The notes beneath the pieces are model-generated. The model ran no database searches and had not been told where the DNA came from. It saw nothing but the letters and a program-made list of their open reading frames with translations. This document shows positions 14,664 through 23,282 of a DNA stretch of 34,817 nucleotides, one piece after another. Position 1 is the stretch's first letter; every line of letters starts with the position of its first letter. The translations under genes and the position numbers were made by a program. This stretch comes from Nanobdellota archaeon (GTDB lineage Archaea; Aenigmatarchaeota; Aenigmatarchaeia; Aenigmatarchaeales; Aenigmatarchaeaceae). Location of the stretch: the NCBI GenBank assembly GCA_018901755.1, contig JAHIDZ010000018.1, positions 1 through 34,817 of the forward strand, read 5' to 3'.

Positions 14664-16745
14664 ATGAGTTTATTCTCTAAAAAAAGTAAATTAGAAGAAG
14701 CCGAAGAAAAGGCAAAAGAAATTAAAAAGAAAGAAATGGAAAAAATAAAAAAACTTGCCAGAATAGAACTTCCTTCTAAAAGCAAAACTGAAAAATTTAA
14801 ATCAACCGAATATAAACAATTTTTACAAGAAACTGAGAAGAAACCAGGAGTGTTTTATGAAAGAGCATGTTCATTATCTGAAAGAATTTTACCAATAAAA
14901 TTAGATGATGCTACGGAAATGGAACTATCTCAAAATTTATCAGCTGGTTTCATTAATACTACTGCAAGAGGAGTTGTGTCTTTTACAATTATATCTGCGA
15001 TAGTATTATCTATATTTTTATTATTTTCATTACTCATGGGACTAGGATCTACCATGGTAATAATATTAATGTTATTTGGCGGAATTGTAATTTATTATAT
15101 TTACAATTATCCGTCTTCTCATGCAAAATCCATGGGAATGAAAATGTCATCAGATGCAGTTCTTGCTATTTTGTATATGGTCATATATATGAGAACTTCT
15201 CCGAATTTAGAAGGTGCACTAAGATTTGCTACACAGAATCTTAAAGGACCACTTGCCTGGGATTTGAAAAAACTTATGTGGGATATTGAGGTTGGAAAAT
15301 ATGCTTCTGCAGATGATGCAATTGTTACATATGTATATAAATGGAAAGATAGAAACAAAGAATTTGCAGAATCATTACATCTTTTAAGAAGTATTGCAAC
15401 TGAACCTGTGAGAAAAAACATAATATTTGATGAAACCATAAATGTAATTTTAAATGGAACACGCGAAAGAGCTAAACACTATGCTAACGGATTAAGAATG
15501 CCAATGATGATTATCCATGCAATGGGAGTTTTGTTGCCGATAATGGGTCTAGTATTATTCCCAGTTGTTATGATATTCATGGGAGATGCAGTTAAACCGA
15601 TTTTTATATTCTTAGGATATGATATACTTCTTCCGGCATTCATTTACTTTTTCACTGATTATATTCTCCAGTCTAAACCACCAACATTTTCACAACCAGA
15701 CATATCATTAGTAAAAGGTATTGCCAAATTGGGCTACTATAGAGTTGGAAAATTTGATATACCTATTCTTCCTATAGCATTGGCAATTGGTATACCAGTT
15801 ATCTTGTTTGGTATACTCGGAATTACAAATCTAGACACGTATGTATCTGTATCATTTTCTATGCTAATAATAATAGGAATTAGTTTAATAATATCCGTAT
15901 ATACTTTTTTAGATAGTTATCAAAAAATGAAAATGAGAAATGATATTGAAAAAATAGAGGAAGAATTTTCTGTAGCACTATTCCAATTAGGAAATCTCAT
16001 ATCCAGTGGGTCGCCGATAGAACTTGCAATAGATCAAGCTAAAGTAAATTTAAAAAATATGAAGATAACTGATATGCTTGATATAACCAGCATGAACATG
16101 AAGAAATTTGGTTACACGCTAGAACAAGCTCTTTTCGATAAAGATGTTGGAGCAGTTTGGTATTATCCTTCTAGTCTAATACGATCTATAATGCAAACTA
16201 TTCTTGAATCATCTAAAAAATCAGCAAAAACTGCTGGAGACTCAATGATGGTAATTTCAAGATATTTGAAAGACGTACATAATGTAAAAGAAGAAATTGA
16301 TGAAATATTAGGAGAAACCATTTCATCAATGAAATTTTTGGCAATGTTTTTAGCTCCAATGATAGCAGGTGTTACTATAACAATGGCTGTTATCATACTA
16401 CAAATATTAACATCTCTCGGTGCTACTATGGGATCAATAACAGCTGCTAGTGGTGGAAGCAATATGGCATCAAGTATGTTAATAGGTTCATGGGGAATGT
16501 CGGGGACATTACCAGTTTCGCCTGTTACGTTCCAAATGATCGTTGGTATATATATGATAGAAACCGTTGTGTTGCTGTCTCTATTCCTTAATAGAATACA
16601 ATATGGTGACGATGCAATTGGAGAAAGATCTCTAATGAGCAAAACTATGATTATATCAATGATAGTTTATTTCATGAGTTGGGTAATAGTATATTCATTA
16701 TTTGGTGGATCAATATCAAGCTTATTGACTCCAATAGGTGTATAA
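14664..16745 (+). CDS. FlaJ/TadC-like membrane platform protein (two T2SSF-type domains)
   Basis: The 693-residue product has a charged N-terminal region and a hydrophobic pair (about 100-150). A first cytoplasmic helical domain follows (VIYMRTSPNLEGALRFA, KLMWDIEVGKYASADDAI), then more TM helices. The second domain is similar (FSVALFQLGNLISSGSPIEL, NMKKFGYTLEQALFD), and there is a C-terminal TM cluster. Duplicated T2SSF-like domains with this layout are typical of archaellum FlaJ and archaeal pilus platforms. These proteins anchor the ATPase and draw pilin subunits from the membrane. It starts at the base after the ATPase stop, so the pair is a coupled core module. Placing it as archaellum FlaJ itself is not justified: no flagellin or FlaG/F/H gene is seen. 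Confidence 0.85.
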   Translation: MSLFSKKSKLEEAEEKAKEIKKKEMEKIKKLARIELPSKSKTEKFKSTEYKQFLQETEKKPGVFYERACSLSERILPIKLDDATEMELSQNLSAGFINTTARGVVSFTIISAIVLSIFLLFSLLMGLGSTMVIILMLFGGIVIYYIYNYPSSHAKSMGMKMSSDAVLAILYMVIYMRTSPNLEGALRFATQNLKGPLAWDLKKLMWDIEVGKYASADDAIVTYVYKWKDRNKEFAESLHLLRSIATEPVRKNIIFDETINVILNGTRERAKHYANGLRMPMMIIHAMGVLLPIMGLVLFPVVMIFMGDAVKPIFIFLGYDILLPAFIYFFTDYILQSKPPTFSQPDISLVKGIAKLGYYRVGKFDIPILPIALAIGIPVILFGILGITNLDTYVSVSFSMLIIIGISLIISVYTFLDSYQKMKMRNDIEKIEEEFSVALFQLGNLISSGSPIELAIDQAKVNLKNMKITDMLDITSMNMKKFGYTLEQALFDKDVGAVWYYPSSLIRSIMQTILESSKKSAKTAGDSMMVISRYLKDVHNVKEEIDEILGETISSMKFLAMFLAPMIAGVTITMAVIILQILTSLGATMGSITAASGGSNMASSMLIGSWGMSGTLPVSPVTFQMIVGIYMIETVVLLSLFLNRIQYGDDAIGERSLMSKTMIISMIVYFMSWVIVYSLFGGSISSLLTPIGV

Positions 16746-16746
16746 C

Positions 16747-16875
16747 ATGACAGAAGAACTTACTAAACAAACTTTAATATATGCTGTTTTATTTGTAATA
16801 GTAATTGCTATTTTATTATTTTTTGCTATAACATATATAGCAGATTTTGACGTGAAATTATTAATGAATGGTTAG
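16747..16875 (+). CDS. 42-residue single-TM protein
   Basis: This small ORF runs from ATG 16747, after AGGTG just before the platform stop, to TAG 16873-16875. It has a short polar N-terminus (MTEELTKQT), one hydrophobic helix (LIYAVLFVIVIAILLFFAIT) and a short tail. It sits between the platform gene and the first large ectodomain gene and overlaps the open frame of the latter. No prepilin-type K-G site precedes the helix. It may be an assembly or stator-like subunit; this is inference. Size and position within a tight operon support it as a real gene. Confidence 0.65.
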   Translation: MTEELTKQTLIYAVLFVIVIAILLFFAITYIADFDVKLLMNG

Positions 16876-16879
16876 AAAC

Positions 16880-18235
16880 ATGAAAGGTCAGCAATATATA
16901 TTCGGACTTTTGTTTGCATTAGTTTTAGTAGTTGTATTTCTCCTAGTATCATTACCATTTTTACCAAGCGCTAAAGCAGATTTTCAAGAGCAAGGTGAAC
17001 CGAAACTTGCAGAAATAGTTGAATATTATGAAAATTATAGATTTAATCCTGAAGATTTATTTGTTAATCCAGAAACTGCATATGATGTTAGTGGAGATGA
17101 TGGTTACTTTACACCAGTTGATGGTATATCGCCATATTGTACCGATTTTAAAAACGCATTTATTGATTCTATAAAATCTAATGGTCAACCAAAAATTGTT
17201 AGTGAGATAGATCTGCTAACACATACGCAATACACAAATCCTTCAAATTTGCTATTTTCAAATTATATATGTAATGAACTTGAAATAACTGAAGAACAAA
17301 ATGATGTAACAAAATCAATTTGTACTATAAATACTGACTATGCTTCAGAATATTGGAGTGAGGTTGCTATAACGGATCCTTTCTATAATTATGAGCCATA
17401 TATACATGGTTGTTATATTCCTAATGATTTTATATCAACAATAAATGAAGATGGCACAGAATCAAAAGTAAAAATTTATCCATATTTACCACCACAATAT
17501 GCAGAAATGGATTATACAGATTTTCTATATTCTGAAACTGGGTATTCCATAAGAACAATAATAGTGAATGCATCTTTAGGTGAGGATACATATAGTCCTG
17601 AATGTGCATTTCATTTATTTGTATGTGTACAGCCAGCAATAGGTAAAAATGAAGATAGTGTTGCATATAAAATATTCAAATATTTTAAAGAAACAATTAA
17701 AAGCGAGATGGAATGTTGTAAAGGAGATACTACAAAAGTAAATTCTGCATATGCTCATCCATATACATTTGATTTTACTGACGAAACAGATAAACCAACT
17801 ATCGATCAAATAATGGTTATTCAAAATGCAGCACTGTGGGAATGGAGTAAGGAAAATTTTGATAATATTAATCTAATAAAACGCATTTTAAGTAAAAATG
17901 TACCAGATGACTGGGAGCCAGATTATGTCAAATTTGATTCTTTTGCTCAAAGTGGTTCATATGCAACTGGTGTATATCCAGATTGTGTAGATTGGAGTGC
18001 TATGGAACCAGATACTGTTGCAACAATGGTTCAGTTCAATTATGACATTTATGATACCAGTTTGTGGGGAGAAACCCGGAATAGAAACACAAATTATGAT
18101 AAATTGAGTATAACAACAACATTTGAATATAGTATAAAAAATATTGATAGTAACTCTGATGGAGATTTTAAAGACGCAGACGACTATCAAATTTTAATAA
18201 TAACACCTCATATATCGGTTTGTAGAGACAAATAA
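16880..18235 (+). CDS. Pilin-like anchored ectodomain protein, family member 1
   Basis: The 451-residue product opens M-K-G directly followed by QQYIFGLLFALVLVVV, a prepilin-like short leader and hydrophobic helix. The rest is predicted extracellular with about 10 Cys. It shares landmarks with four proteins downstream: YCTDFKNAFIDSIKSNGQPK (core start), CAFHLFVCVQPA (paired-Cys strand), a helix ending in W (AALWEWSKENFD), and a C-terminal strand ILIITPHISVC. ATG 16880 is preferred to the in-frame ATG 16868 because it gives the M-K-G start seen in many neighbours. The function is probably a filament tip or minor-pilin-like adhesive subunit (inference). Its last codons lie just before a new TATA box. 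Confidence 0.75.
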   Translation: MKGQQYIFGLLFALVLVVVFLLVSLPFLPSAKADFQEQGEPKLAEIVEYYENYRFNPEDLFVNPETAYDVSGDDGYFTPVDGISPYCTDFKNAFIDSIKSNGQPKIVSEIDLLTHTQYTNPSNLLFSNYICNELEITEEQNDVTKSICTINTDYASEYWSEVAITDPFYNYEPYIHGCYIPNDFISTINEDGTESKVKIYPYLPPQYAEMDYTDFLYSETGYSIRTIIVNASLGEDTYSPECAFHLFVCVQPAIGKNEDSVAYKIFKYFKETIKSEMECCKGDTTKVNSAYAHPYTFDFTDETDKPTIDQIMVIQNAALWEWSKENFDNINLIKRILSKNVPDDWEPDYVKFDSFAQSGSYATGVYPDCVDWSAMEPDTVATMVQFNYDIYDTSLWGETRNRNTNYDKLSITTTFEYSIKNIDSNSDGDFKDADDYQILIITPHISVCRDK

Positions 18236-18237
18236 AC

Positions 18238-18245
18238 TTTTTATA
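18238..18245 (+). promoter_or_regulatory. TATA box within the filament locus
   Basis: TTTTTATA is centred about 26 nt before the ATG at 18268, which has no ribosome binding site. It is an internal leaderless promoter that would allow separate control of the downstream part of the locus. Confidence 0.6.
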
Positions 18246-18267
18246 GAGAAAAGCAATATACTTTAGT

Positions 18268-19566
18268 ATGAAAGGAGACGTAGATTGGATATATGTTCTT
18301 ATTGTAACGGTAGTATGCGCATCTGTTATAATATCTTATTTCATGTTTACTAATATTAGTGATAAAAGTATAAAATCTACAAGTTATATATATGAAGATT
18401 CTGAACGTTCGGATTATAGTTATCCAGAATTTGTATCAAATTCTAATGATATATCGGATGTAACTAATTATCAAGAATATTTTGAATCTGAAGAATTTTG
18501 TAAAAAACTAAAAGAAGGTATAATCAATTCAATTGTAACCGGTGAACCAAAAACAATTGATGTTGTTAGTTATCGTAGTAATAAATTAAATGATTATTCT
18601 ATAGCAAATATTTATCCCGATCTTTCAAAATGTGATTTAGAATTGCTTAAAATATCTCTTGGACCTGGTGTATCTCAAGATGTTTGTCTCTATGATGGGC
18701 GTGGTACATTTATGCCAACATTAGATATAGCACAATATAATGGGTTTGATTTTAACAGATGTGAATTTATAGCAGATGAAGTAATTAAGCCGGAAAATCC
18801 TTCTGGATTTAATTATTTAACACATATGTACAAATGCAATGATTATTTCCACCATATACATTATCCAAGCAGTTGGTCAGAGCCTGGAAACGGACCAGGG
18901 GCTATAAAAGTAAAAATAGGTAAAGCAGTAACTGATGTAAATGGAGATTGTAAATTCACTACATTATTATGCATGCAACCATATTTTGCAGACTCTGAAA
19001 CTGAATCTATAATGAATGTTTTTGAATTATTTGGAATCTTGGAATTATATGAAATTATGATAGATAATCCACCATATTATGTTAAATCTGAAACAATGGT
19101 TACTGCAGATAATATCCCAGTATCTACGATATTCCAGGAATATCTTCTACCAGATATAAGTATTAATAATATAAATAAATTTGTTACGCAAAAAAAATAC
19201 ACATGGGGAAAACAAACAATTGAATTAGATCACGGTTATCACGTAAGGCAGATGTCTGATGCTATAATAACAGGATTTGATAAAAACGCAGCAAAATACA
19301 ACTGGGTGCCAGGAAATTTATGGTCAATTGCATCCATGACTGCACCAGTTGAAACACCAATCGACTCAAATAAAAATATTTATTTTGATTGTGGTGCTGA
19401 CTCAATATGTAGTGGAAAAATTAGTATAGATATAGAATTAACAAAAATAGATCTAACTATAATTGGTTCAATGGTAAATCTAGATATGTCTAATTTTGAT
19501 ACAGAACGAGTATATCCAGATCCATTTTTAACAGCTAATATAAAAATAACCGAAGAGGCAGTATAA
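18268..19566 (+). CDS. Pilin-like anchored ectodomain protein, family member 2
   Basis: The 432-residue product begins M-K-G and, after DVDWIY, has the helix VLIVTVVCASVIISYFMF. The ectodomain holds the family landmarks FCKKLKEGIINSIVTGEPK, CKFTTLLCMQPYFADS and AIITGFDKNAAKYNW, with about nine Cys outside the TM segment. Its C-terminus diverges from the IxPxISxC ending of its relatives. The start is leaderless under its own TATA box at 18238-18245. The next gene overlaps its stop. It is probably disulphide-stabilised and exported through the machine encoded upstream (inference). Confidence 0.73.
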   Translation: MKGDVDWIYVLIVTVVCASVIISYFMFTNISDKSIKSTSYIYEDSERSDYSYPEFVSNSNDISDVTNYQEYFESEEFCKKLKEGIINSIVTGEPKTIDVVSYRSNKLNDYSIANIYPDLSKCDLELLKISLGPGVSQDVCLYDGRGTFMPTLDIAQYNGFDFNRCEFIADEVIKPENPSGFNYLTHMYKCNDYFHHIHYPSSWSEPGNGPGAIKVKIGKAVTDVNGDCKFTTLLCMQPYFADSETESIMNVFELFGILELYEIMIDNPPYYVKSETMVTADNIPVSTIFQEYLLPDISINNINKFVTQKKYTWGKQTIELDHGYHVRQMSDAIITGFDKNAAKYNWVPGNLWSIASMTAPVETPIDSNKNIYFDCGADSICSGKISIDIELTKIDLTIIGSMVNLDMSNFDTERVYPDPFLTANIKITEEAV

Positions 19567-20219
19567 TGGCTTCAAAAAGAACATTTAAAATATTGCTTAG
19601 TGTAATAATTCTCGTAGTTTTACTTGTTATTATTGTAGCAACTTTTGTCACACCTGCGCAAGACATATACGATGAAAAGGGTATTTTGAAAATAACAGAT
19701 GTGTTAATATCTTCAGGCGGTTCTGGAATAATTGTAGATATGTCTGTAGGAATTAATGCAGACGATTCGCAACTAGTAAAAATAGGGAAAGTATTTGAAA
19801 ATTTTAACCCAAATCTTGTTTATAAAAAAGATGTTACTGGAAACAGAATCTATAATAAAATAATCATAAATGGTGATGATGATATTGGTGTATCAGATGT
19901 AACTTCAGGATCTGGAAATGTGAAAAAAGGACTTATTACAGTAGTAAAAGAAGCACTTGCTACATGGGATGTAAAAAATGATGATTATGAAATTAATTGC
20001 CCAGACGGTATTTCGAGCGGATTAAATAATAATCTTAATAGTAATTGTTGGGATACCACATTTGATGGTGGCACAGTATCATGTGCAATACAGTATGATG
20101 ACGATTTAGGAGATACAATGACTAACGGTATATTAAAAGGCAAGAAAACCATAAGAATAATGTGGATTATCAGTGAAAATGTGAAAATAAAACCTCTCAT
20201 AACGATATGTGGTGAATAA
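19566..20219 (+). CDS. Smaller anchored ectodomain protein, family member 3
   Basis: The 217-residue product has a basic N-terminus (MASKRTFK), an 18-20 residue hydrophobic helix, then an extracellular domain. It keeps only the C-terminal landmarks of the family: a helix ending in W (LITVVKEALATWDV) and a final strand KIKPLITICG like EIQPHIWFCG of the 23283 protein. It lacks the Cys-paired FxxxxC strand. Its leader is not M-K-G; the Lys/Arg pair before the helix could fit a prepilin-like site only loosely. The ATG overlaps the stop of the preceding gene by one base. It looks like a trimmed paralogue. Confidence 0.7.
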   Translation: MASKRTFKILLSVIILVVLLVIIVATFVTPAQDIYDEKGILKITDVLISSGGSGIIVDMSVGINADDSQLVKIGKVFENFNPNLVYKKDVTGNRIYNKIIINGDDDIGVSDVTSGSGNVKKGLITVVKEALATWDVKNDDYEINCPDGISSGLNNNLNSNCWDTTFDGGTVSCAIQYDDDLGDTMTNGILKGKKTIRIMWIISENVKIKPLITICGE

Positions 20220-20331
20220 AATTAAAGGAGTAAGAGAAAGTTGGGTTGCTGGAATAATAATAACAATTATAATAATGGGAATACTGTTAGTATTAGCATA
20301 TACATATTTAGGATCATTTGGAGGTCTTTAA
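20212..20331 (+). CDS. 39-residue pilin-like single-TM protein
   Basis: It starts at GTG 20212, overlapping the end of the preceding gene, and ends at TAA 20329-20331. After the leader MNKIKG come VRESW and a hydrophobic helix (VAGIIITIIIMGILLVLAY), then a short Gly-rich tail. The K-G junction followed by a helix is the class III/prepilin pattern, with Glu three residues after the Gly. It is first of four tiny membrane genes packed between two large ectodomain genes. An assembly-initiating pseudopilin is one possible role (inference). Confidence 0.6.
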   Translation: MNKIKGVRESWVAGIIITIIIMGILLVLAYTYLGSFGGL

Positions 20332-20334
20332 TTA

Positions 20335-20508
20335 ATGGTAGAAATGAGTAGGGAAATGATTGTATTTTTCGTATTAGCAATATTCATGGTATTGTTTATA
20401 ATTTTTGCAGCGGGAATGGCAACAGGAATAGTTCCATCGTCGATGTTTCATGGGGATAATCTTATAGATTCGGCATTTAATGGAATAAAAGGTTTGATAG
20501 GTGTTTAA
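20335..20508 (+). CDS. 57-residue single-TM protein
   Basis: The ATG at 20335 follows GGAGGT at 20320-20325, and TAA lies at 20506-20508. The product has a short polar start (MVEMSRE), one TM helix (MIVFFVLAIFMVLFIIFAAG) and an amphipathic tail (DNLIDSAFNGIKGLIGV). It is tightly packed: 3 nt after the preceding stop and 1 nt before the next ATG. The family is unknown. Confidence 0.65.
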   Translation: MVEMSREMIVFFVLAIFMVLFIIFAAGMATGIVPSSMFHGDNLIDSAFNGIKGLIGV

Positions 20509-20509
20509 T

Positions 20510-20695
20510 ATGGACGAACACACAATAGCTCCAAATACAATATTGTTTGCATTAGTAATACTTATTGTAGCTTTTTTATTTTTTCAAGCTGTAAAAATGA
20601 TGGGATATGACACATGTATGTCTTTTTTAAGATGGCTTGATTTTGGCATATCATACATGAATCCCGCAAAATTAATATGTACTCCGTTCAGATAA
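20510..20695 (+). CDS. 61-residue single-TM protein
   Basis: ATG 20510 follows AGGTG at 20499-20503; the in-frame GTG at 20501 is less likely. After MDEHTIAPN comes one hydrophobic helix (ILFALVILIVAFLFF). The tail carries two Cys (DTCMSF and LICTPF) and an aromatic segment. The start APNTI with the helix recalls the LPIN(T/M) start of the pilin pair at 32675 and 33034, but no K-G leader is present. Confidence 0.65.
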   Translation: MDEHTIAPNTILFALVILIVAFLFFQAVKMMGYDTCMSFLRWLDFGISYMNPAKLICTPFR

Positions 20696-20697
20696 TT

Positions 20698-20880
20698 ATG
20701 ACAACAAATTTACCTCCAAAATATATGGGCTATATAGTTTTAATAGTCATTATATTTGCAGTAGCTGCTGGGGTAATATCCGTTTTATATAAGTCTGGCG
20801 CAGGTGAAAGAATGTTATTAGATGTATTATTTTGGATACCAGGCATGTCAAAAATAATTAGTGCATTAGGTGTAGTATGA
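20698..20880 (+). CDS. 60-residue membrane protein
   Basis: ATG 20698 lies 2 nt after the preceding stop; an in-frame ATG at 20677 overlaps the upstream gene and is less likely. The product has one strong TM helix (YIVLIVIIFAVAAGVISVLY) and a C-terminal hydrophobic patch (LDVLFWIPGMSKII). Its TGA overlaps the start of the next gene. It completes the set of four tiny TM genes. The function is unknown. Confidence 0.65.
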   Translation: MTTNLPPKYMGYIVLIVIIFAVAAGVISVLYKSGAGERMLLDVLFWIPGMSKIISALGVV

Positions 20881-23282
20881 TGAAAGGACAAATGTTTACG
20901 TTAACAAGGACAACAATTATAGTTGTAGTAATTCTAGTTTTTTCTATTGCTGCGCTTTTCTATGCATCACAGTGGGATATTGTTAGTATGCTTAGTGGAT
21001 CGTGTGGAAACGACATGTGTGAATCTGGCGAAACAGAACTTTCGTGTCCAAATGATTGTTCTGGCGAAATTATTGGTATAGCAGAACACATTATGATAGT
21101 TACTGATGATGCATTAACATTCACGCTTTCGGAATTGCAAGAAGATTATCTCAAATATCCAATTGGTGGAAAAGAAGATTGTACTCCATGTACTTCATGT
21201 ATAGGATGTTATGATAGTCAAGATTATAGTAATGCTGAAACATGTACATTATGCGATAGTTGTGATTCTATAAGTGGAACATGTGGCTTTTGCGATAGTT
21301 GTGAAAGTGCAAAAAGTGATCATTTTGAAGATACTAACATTTATTCTTCGTGTGAAGCGTGCCTAGAATGTAAAAACTGTGAAATAAAATCAGGAAGTCT
21401 TATGTCTAATCAATGTGATAGCTGTTCATATTGTTTAGGCTGTGAAGCGCCGGTAACACCAACTATTGATTATATTTCATCATGTGATTACTGTTCTTTC
21501 TACCAATATACAACTCAAACATCTAATGCAGCATATACGGGATGTTCTATGTGTTATGGGACAGATTCAATATCTGCTTCTAAATATTTTAATATTTGTG
21601 AATCTTGTAATTCTTGTGGTGGTGGTTATGGTGGAAAGGGTTGCCAAGATACTGAACCGTTATTATGTCAACGAATTAAAGATTGTATTGCAGCATATCA
21701 ACCAGATAATCCTCAACCATGTGTTATAGACTATCATTTGTCTGCAAGTGGTGCATCAGCTGGTTCTATTACAAGTGTCAATTCTGCTATACAAAATGCA
21801 TTAATTAGATGTAAAGGCACTTCAACTGAACCTGATCCGATATATGGAGCAATATCTGATTCTGGTAAACAATTTATTTGTAATTATGATACAGCTAAAG
21901 CAACGCTTAGAGAAATGGATCGAAATAGTTGGTCCGAAAATATCATTGACAACGAATGGCACGGTGAGAGAGAATCTACATATACTCAATGTGGTGGTAC
22001 TGGATATCGATTGAATAGATTATACTATAATAGTTGGGCCTTTGGTGATGATGTCTACAATCCAATAGGAGTAAATTATAAAATAGTTTTAGGTGATATA
22101 AATCCTGGTACGTATGCAACACGTTTTTCTGATTTCGGCCTAGAGATTCCCGCAGATAATAATTGTAGATTTAATATGTTTGTTTGTGCGCAACCAGCAT
22201 TATTATCAACAACTTCAGAAACAGAAGTAGATGACTATTTTTCAAATCCACTTACAAAAATTTATTCTTCAGTTATATCAATGGATGAAGATGATTTTAA
22301 ATATTTTAAAGAAGCGCCATATGAAGCAATAAAAAGTAAAGAAATAGAAATTGATATTGGTGATGATACAGCTGATGTACATCATATTGCTGATGCCACT
22401 ATTGCAGCAGTAAGAGATTGGATTATATTATCAGAAAATGATGCAAACACAATTAATAAAATAAACACTATTATTACTAAAGACGGTAACATTGATACTT
22501 TCGGTGATACCATTATGCAAAAACTTAAAATAAATAGTAAGTTTTCAGGTACAAGTTATAGAACACTTGACTGGCAACTTGTTCAAGTAGATTCTTCTCT
22601 ACGAGATAATACATATGATTTCGGCGATAAATTATTTTATGCATATAAATATGTAACAACACAAACTAGTACATCTTCTAACACACACGAATATTCTATT
22701 CCACTTAATCCTATAGCTCTCTCAACACTTGCCGATAGTGTCAAATCTTATCCAATACAAGTATATTTAGAATGGACAGATGTTTCATGGTGTAGTGCAA
22801 ACAGTATCATCTGGAAAGATGAAGACGATTCTGGAACAACTGAAAGTACATCAGACAATTGGAAACAGATAGTAGAAACAAAAGAAAATCAAAGAAGTGT
22901 AATTATTAATCATGATGATAAATTTAATTATATGAAATTGACAGGAGACTTAAGAGTTGATGATCTTTATGGAGTAGGGAAAATAAAAATAGTAAGCATT
23001 GATCCATCTGGTGAAACTGGTATTAATTGTAATCTAAAAACATCAAAAGCATATTTCAAATATAGTATAGCACCAAAAGGAGATATGAAATATGTTTTCT
23101 ATGAAACTGATGATCTCAATAATGTTAATCCAATATATACTGGAAAAATTAAAGTACAGGTAGCATTTTATTTAGAATCTGAAAAATTAAGATTAGAAGA
23201 TGAGTCATACATCATTCCAACGGATTATCTTGATAATATATTAGTATTAACTCCAATAATATCAATTGCTCAGGTGAACTAA
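20880..23282 (+). CDS. Large pilin-like ectodomain protein with a cysteine array, family member 4
   Basis: The 800-residue product starts M-K-G (ATG 20880, 7 nt after AGGTG; ATG 20877 is an alternative). A TM helix runs to about residue 28. Next is CGNDMCESGETELSCPNDC, a compact Cys motif known from many archaeal secreted proteins. Residues to about 255 then carry some 30 Cys in tandem CxxC/CxxCxxC units (DCTPCTSCIGC, TCGFCDSC, CEACLECKNC). After that comes the family core: LLCQRIKDCIAAY, CRFNMFVCAQPA, a helix AAVRDWIIL, and a final strand LVLTPIISIA. It is probably the largest exposed subunit. Metal binding or dense disulphides by the array are possible (inference). Confidence 0.76.
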   Translation: MKGQMFTLTRTTIIVVVILVFSIAALFYASQWDIVSMLSGSCGNDMCESGETELSCPNDCSGEIIGIAEHIMIVTDDALTFTLSELQEDYLKYPIGGKEDCTPCTSCIGCYDSQDYSNAETCTLCDSCDSISGTCGFCDSCESAKSDHFEDTNIYSSCEACLECKNCEIKSGSLMSNQCDSCSYCLGCEAPVTPTIDYISSCDYCSFYQYTTQTSNAAYTGCSMCYGTDSISASKYFNICESCNSCGGGYGGKGCQDTEPLLCQRIKDCIAAYQPDNPQPCVIDYHLSASGASAGSITSVNSAIQNALIRCKGTSTEPDPIYGAISDSGKQFICNYDTAKATLREMDRNSWSENIIDNEWHGERESTYTQCGGTGYRLNRLYYNSWAFGDDVYNPIGVNYKIVLGDINPGTYATRFSDFGLEIPADNNCRFNMFVCAQPALLSTTSETEVDDYFSNPLTKIYSSVISMDEDDFKYFKEAPYEAIKSKEIEIDIGDDTADVHHIADATIAAVRDWIILSENDANTINKINTIITKDGNIDTFGDTIMQKLKINSKFSGTSYRTLDWQLVQVDSSLRDNTYDFGDKLFYAYKYVTTQTSTSSNTHEYSIPLNPIALSTLADSVKSYPIQVYLEWTDVSWCSANSIIWKDEDDSGTTESTSDNWKQIVETKENQRSVIINHDDKFNYMKLTGDLRVDDLYGVGKIKIVSIDPSGETGINCNLKTSKAYFKYSIAPKGDMKYVFYETDDLNNVNPIYTGKIKVQVAFYLESEKLRLEDESYIIPTDYLDNILVLTPIISIAQVN

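Noticed and set aside
16163-16642. A 159-codon minus-strand frame within the platform gene
   Set aside because: It is a shadow of the hydrophobic TM region. No start signal and no recognisable domain were found.
10908-16745. Calling the ATPase and platform genes archaellum flaI and flaJ
   Set aside because: No archaellin, flaG, flaF or flaH gene accompanies them, and the ATPase has an additional N-terminal region. A related but different machine is safer.
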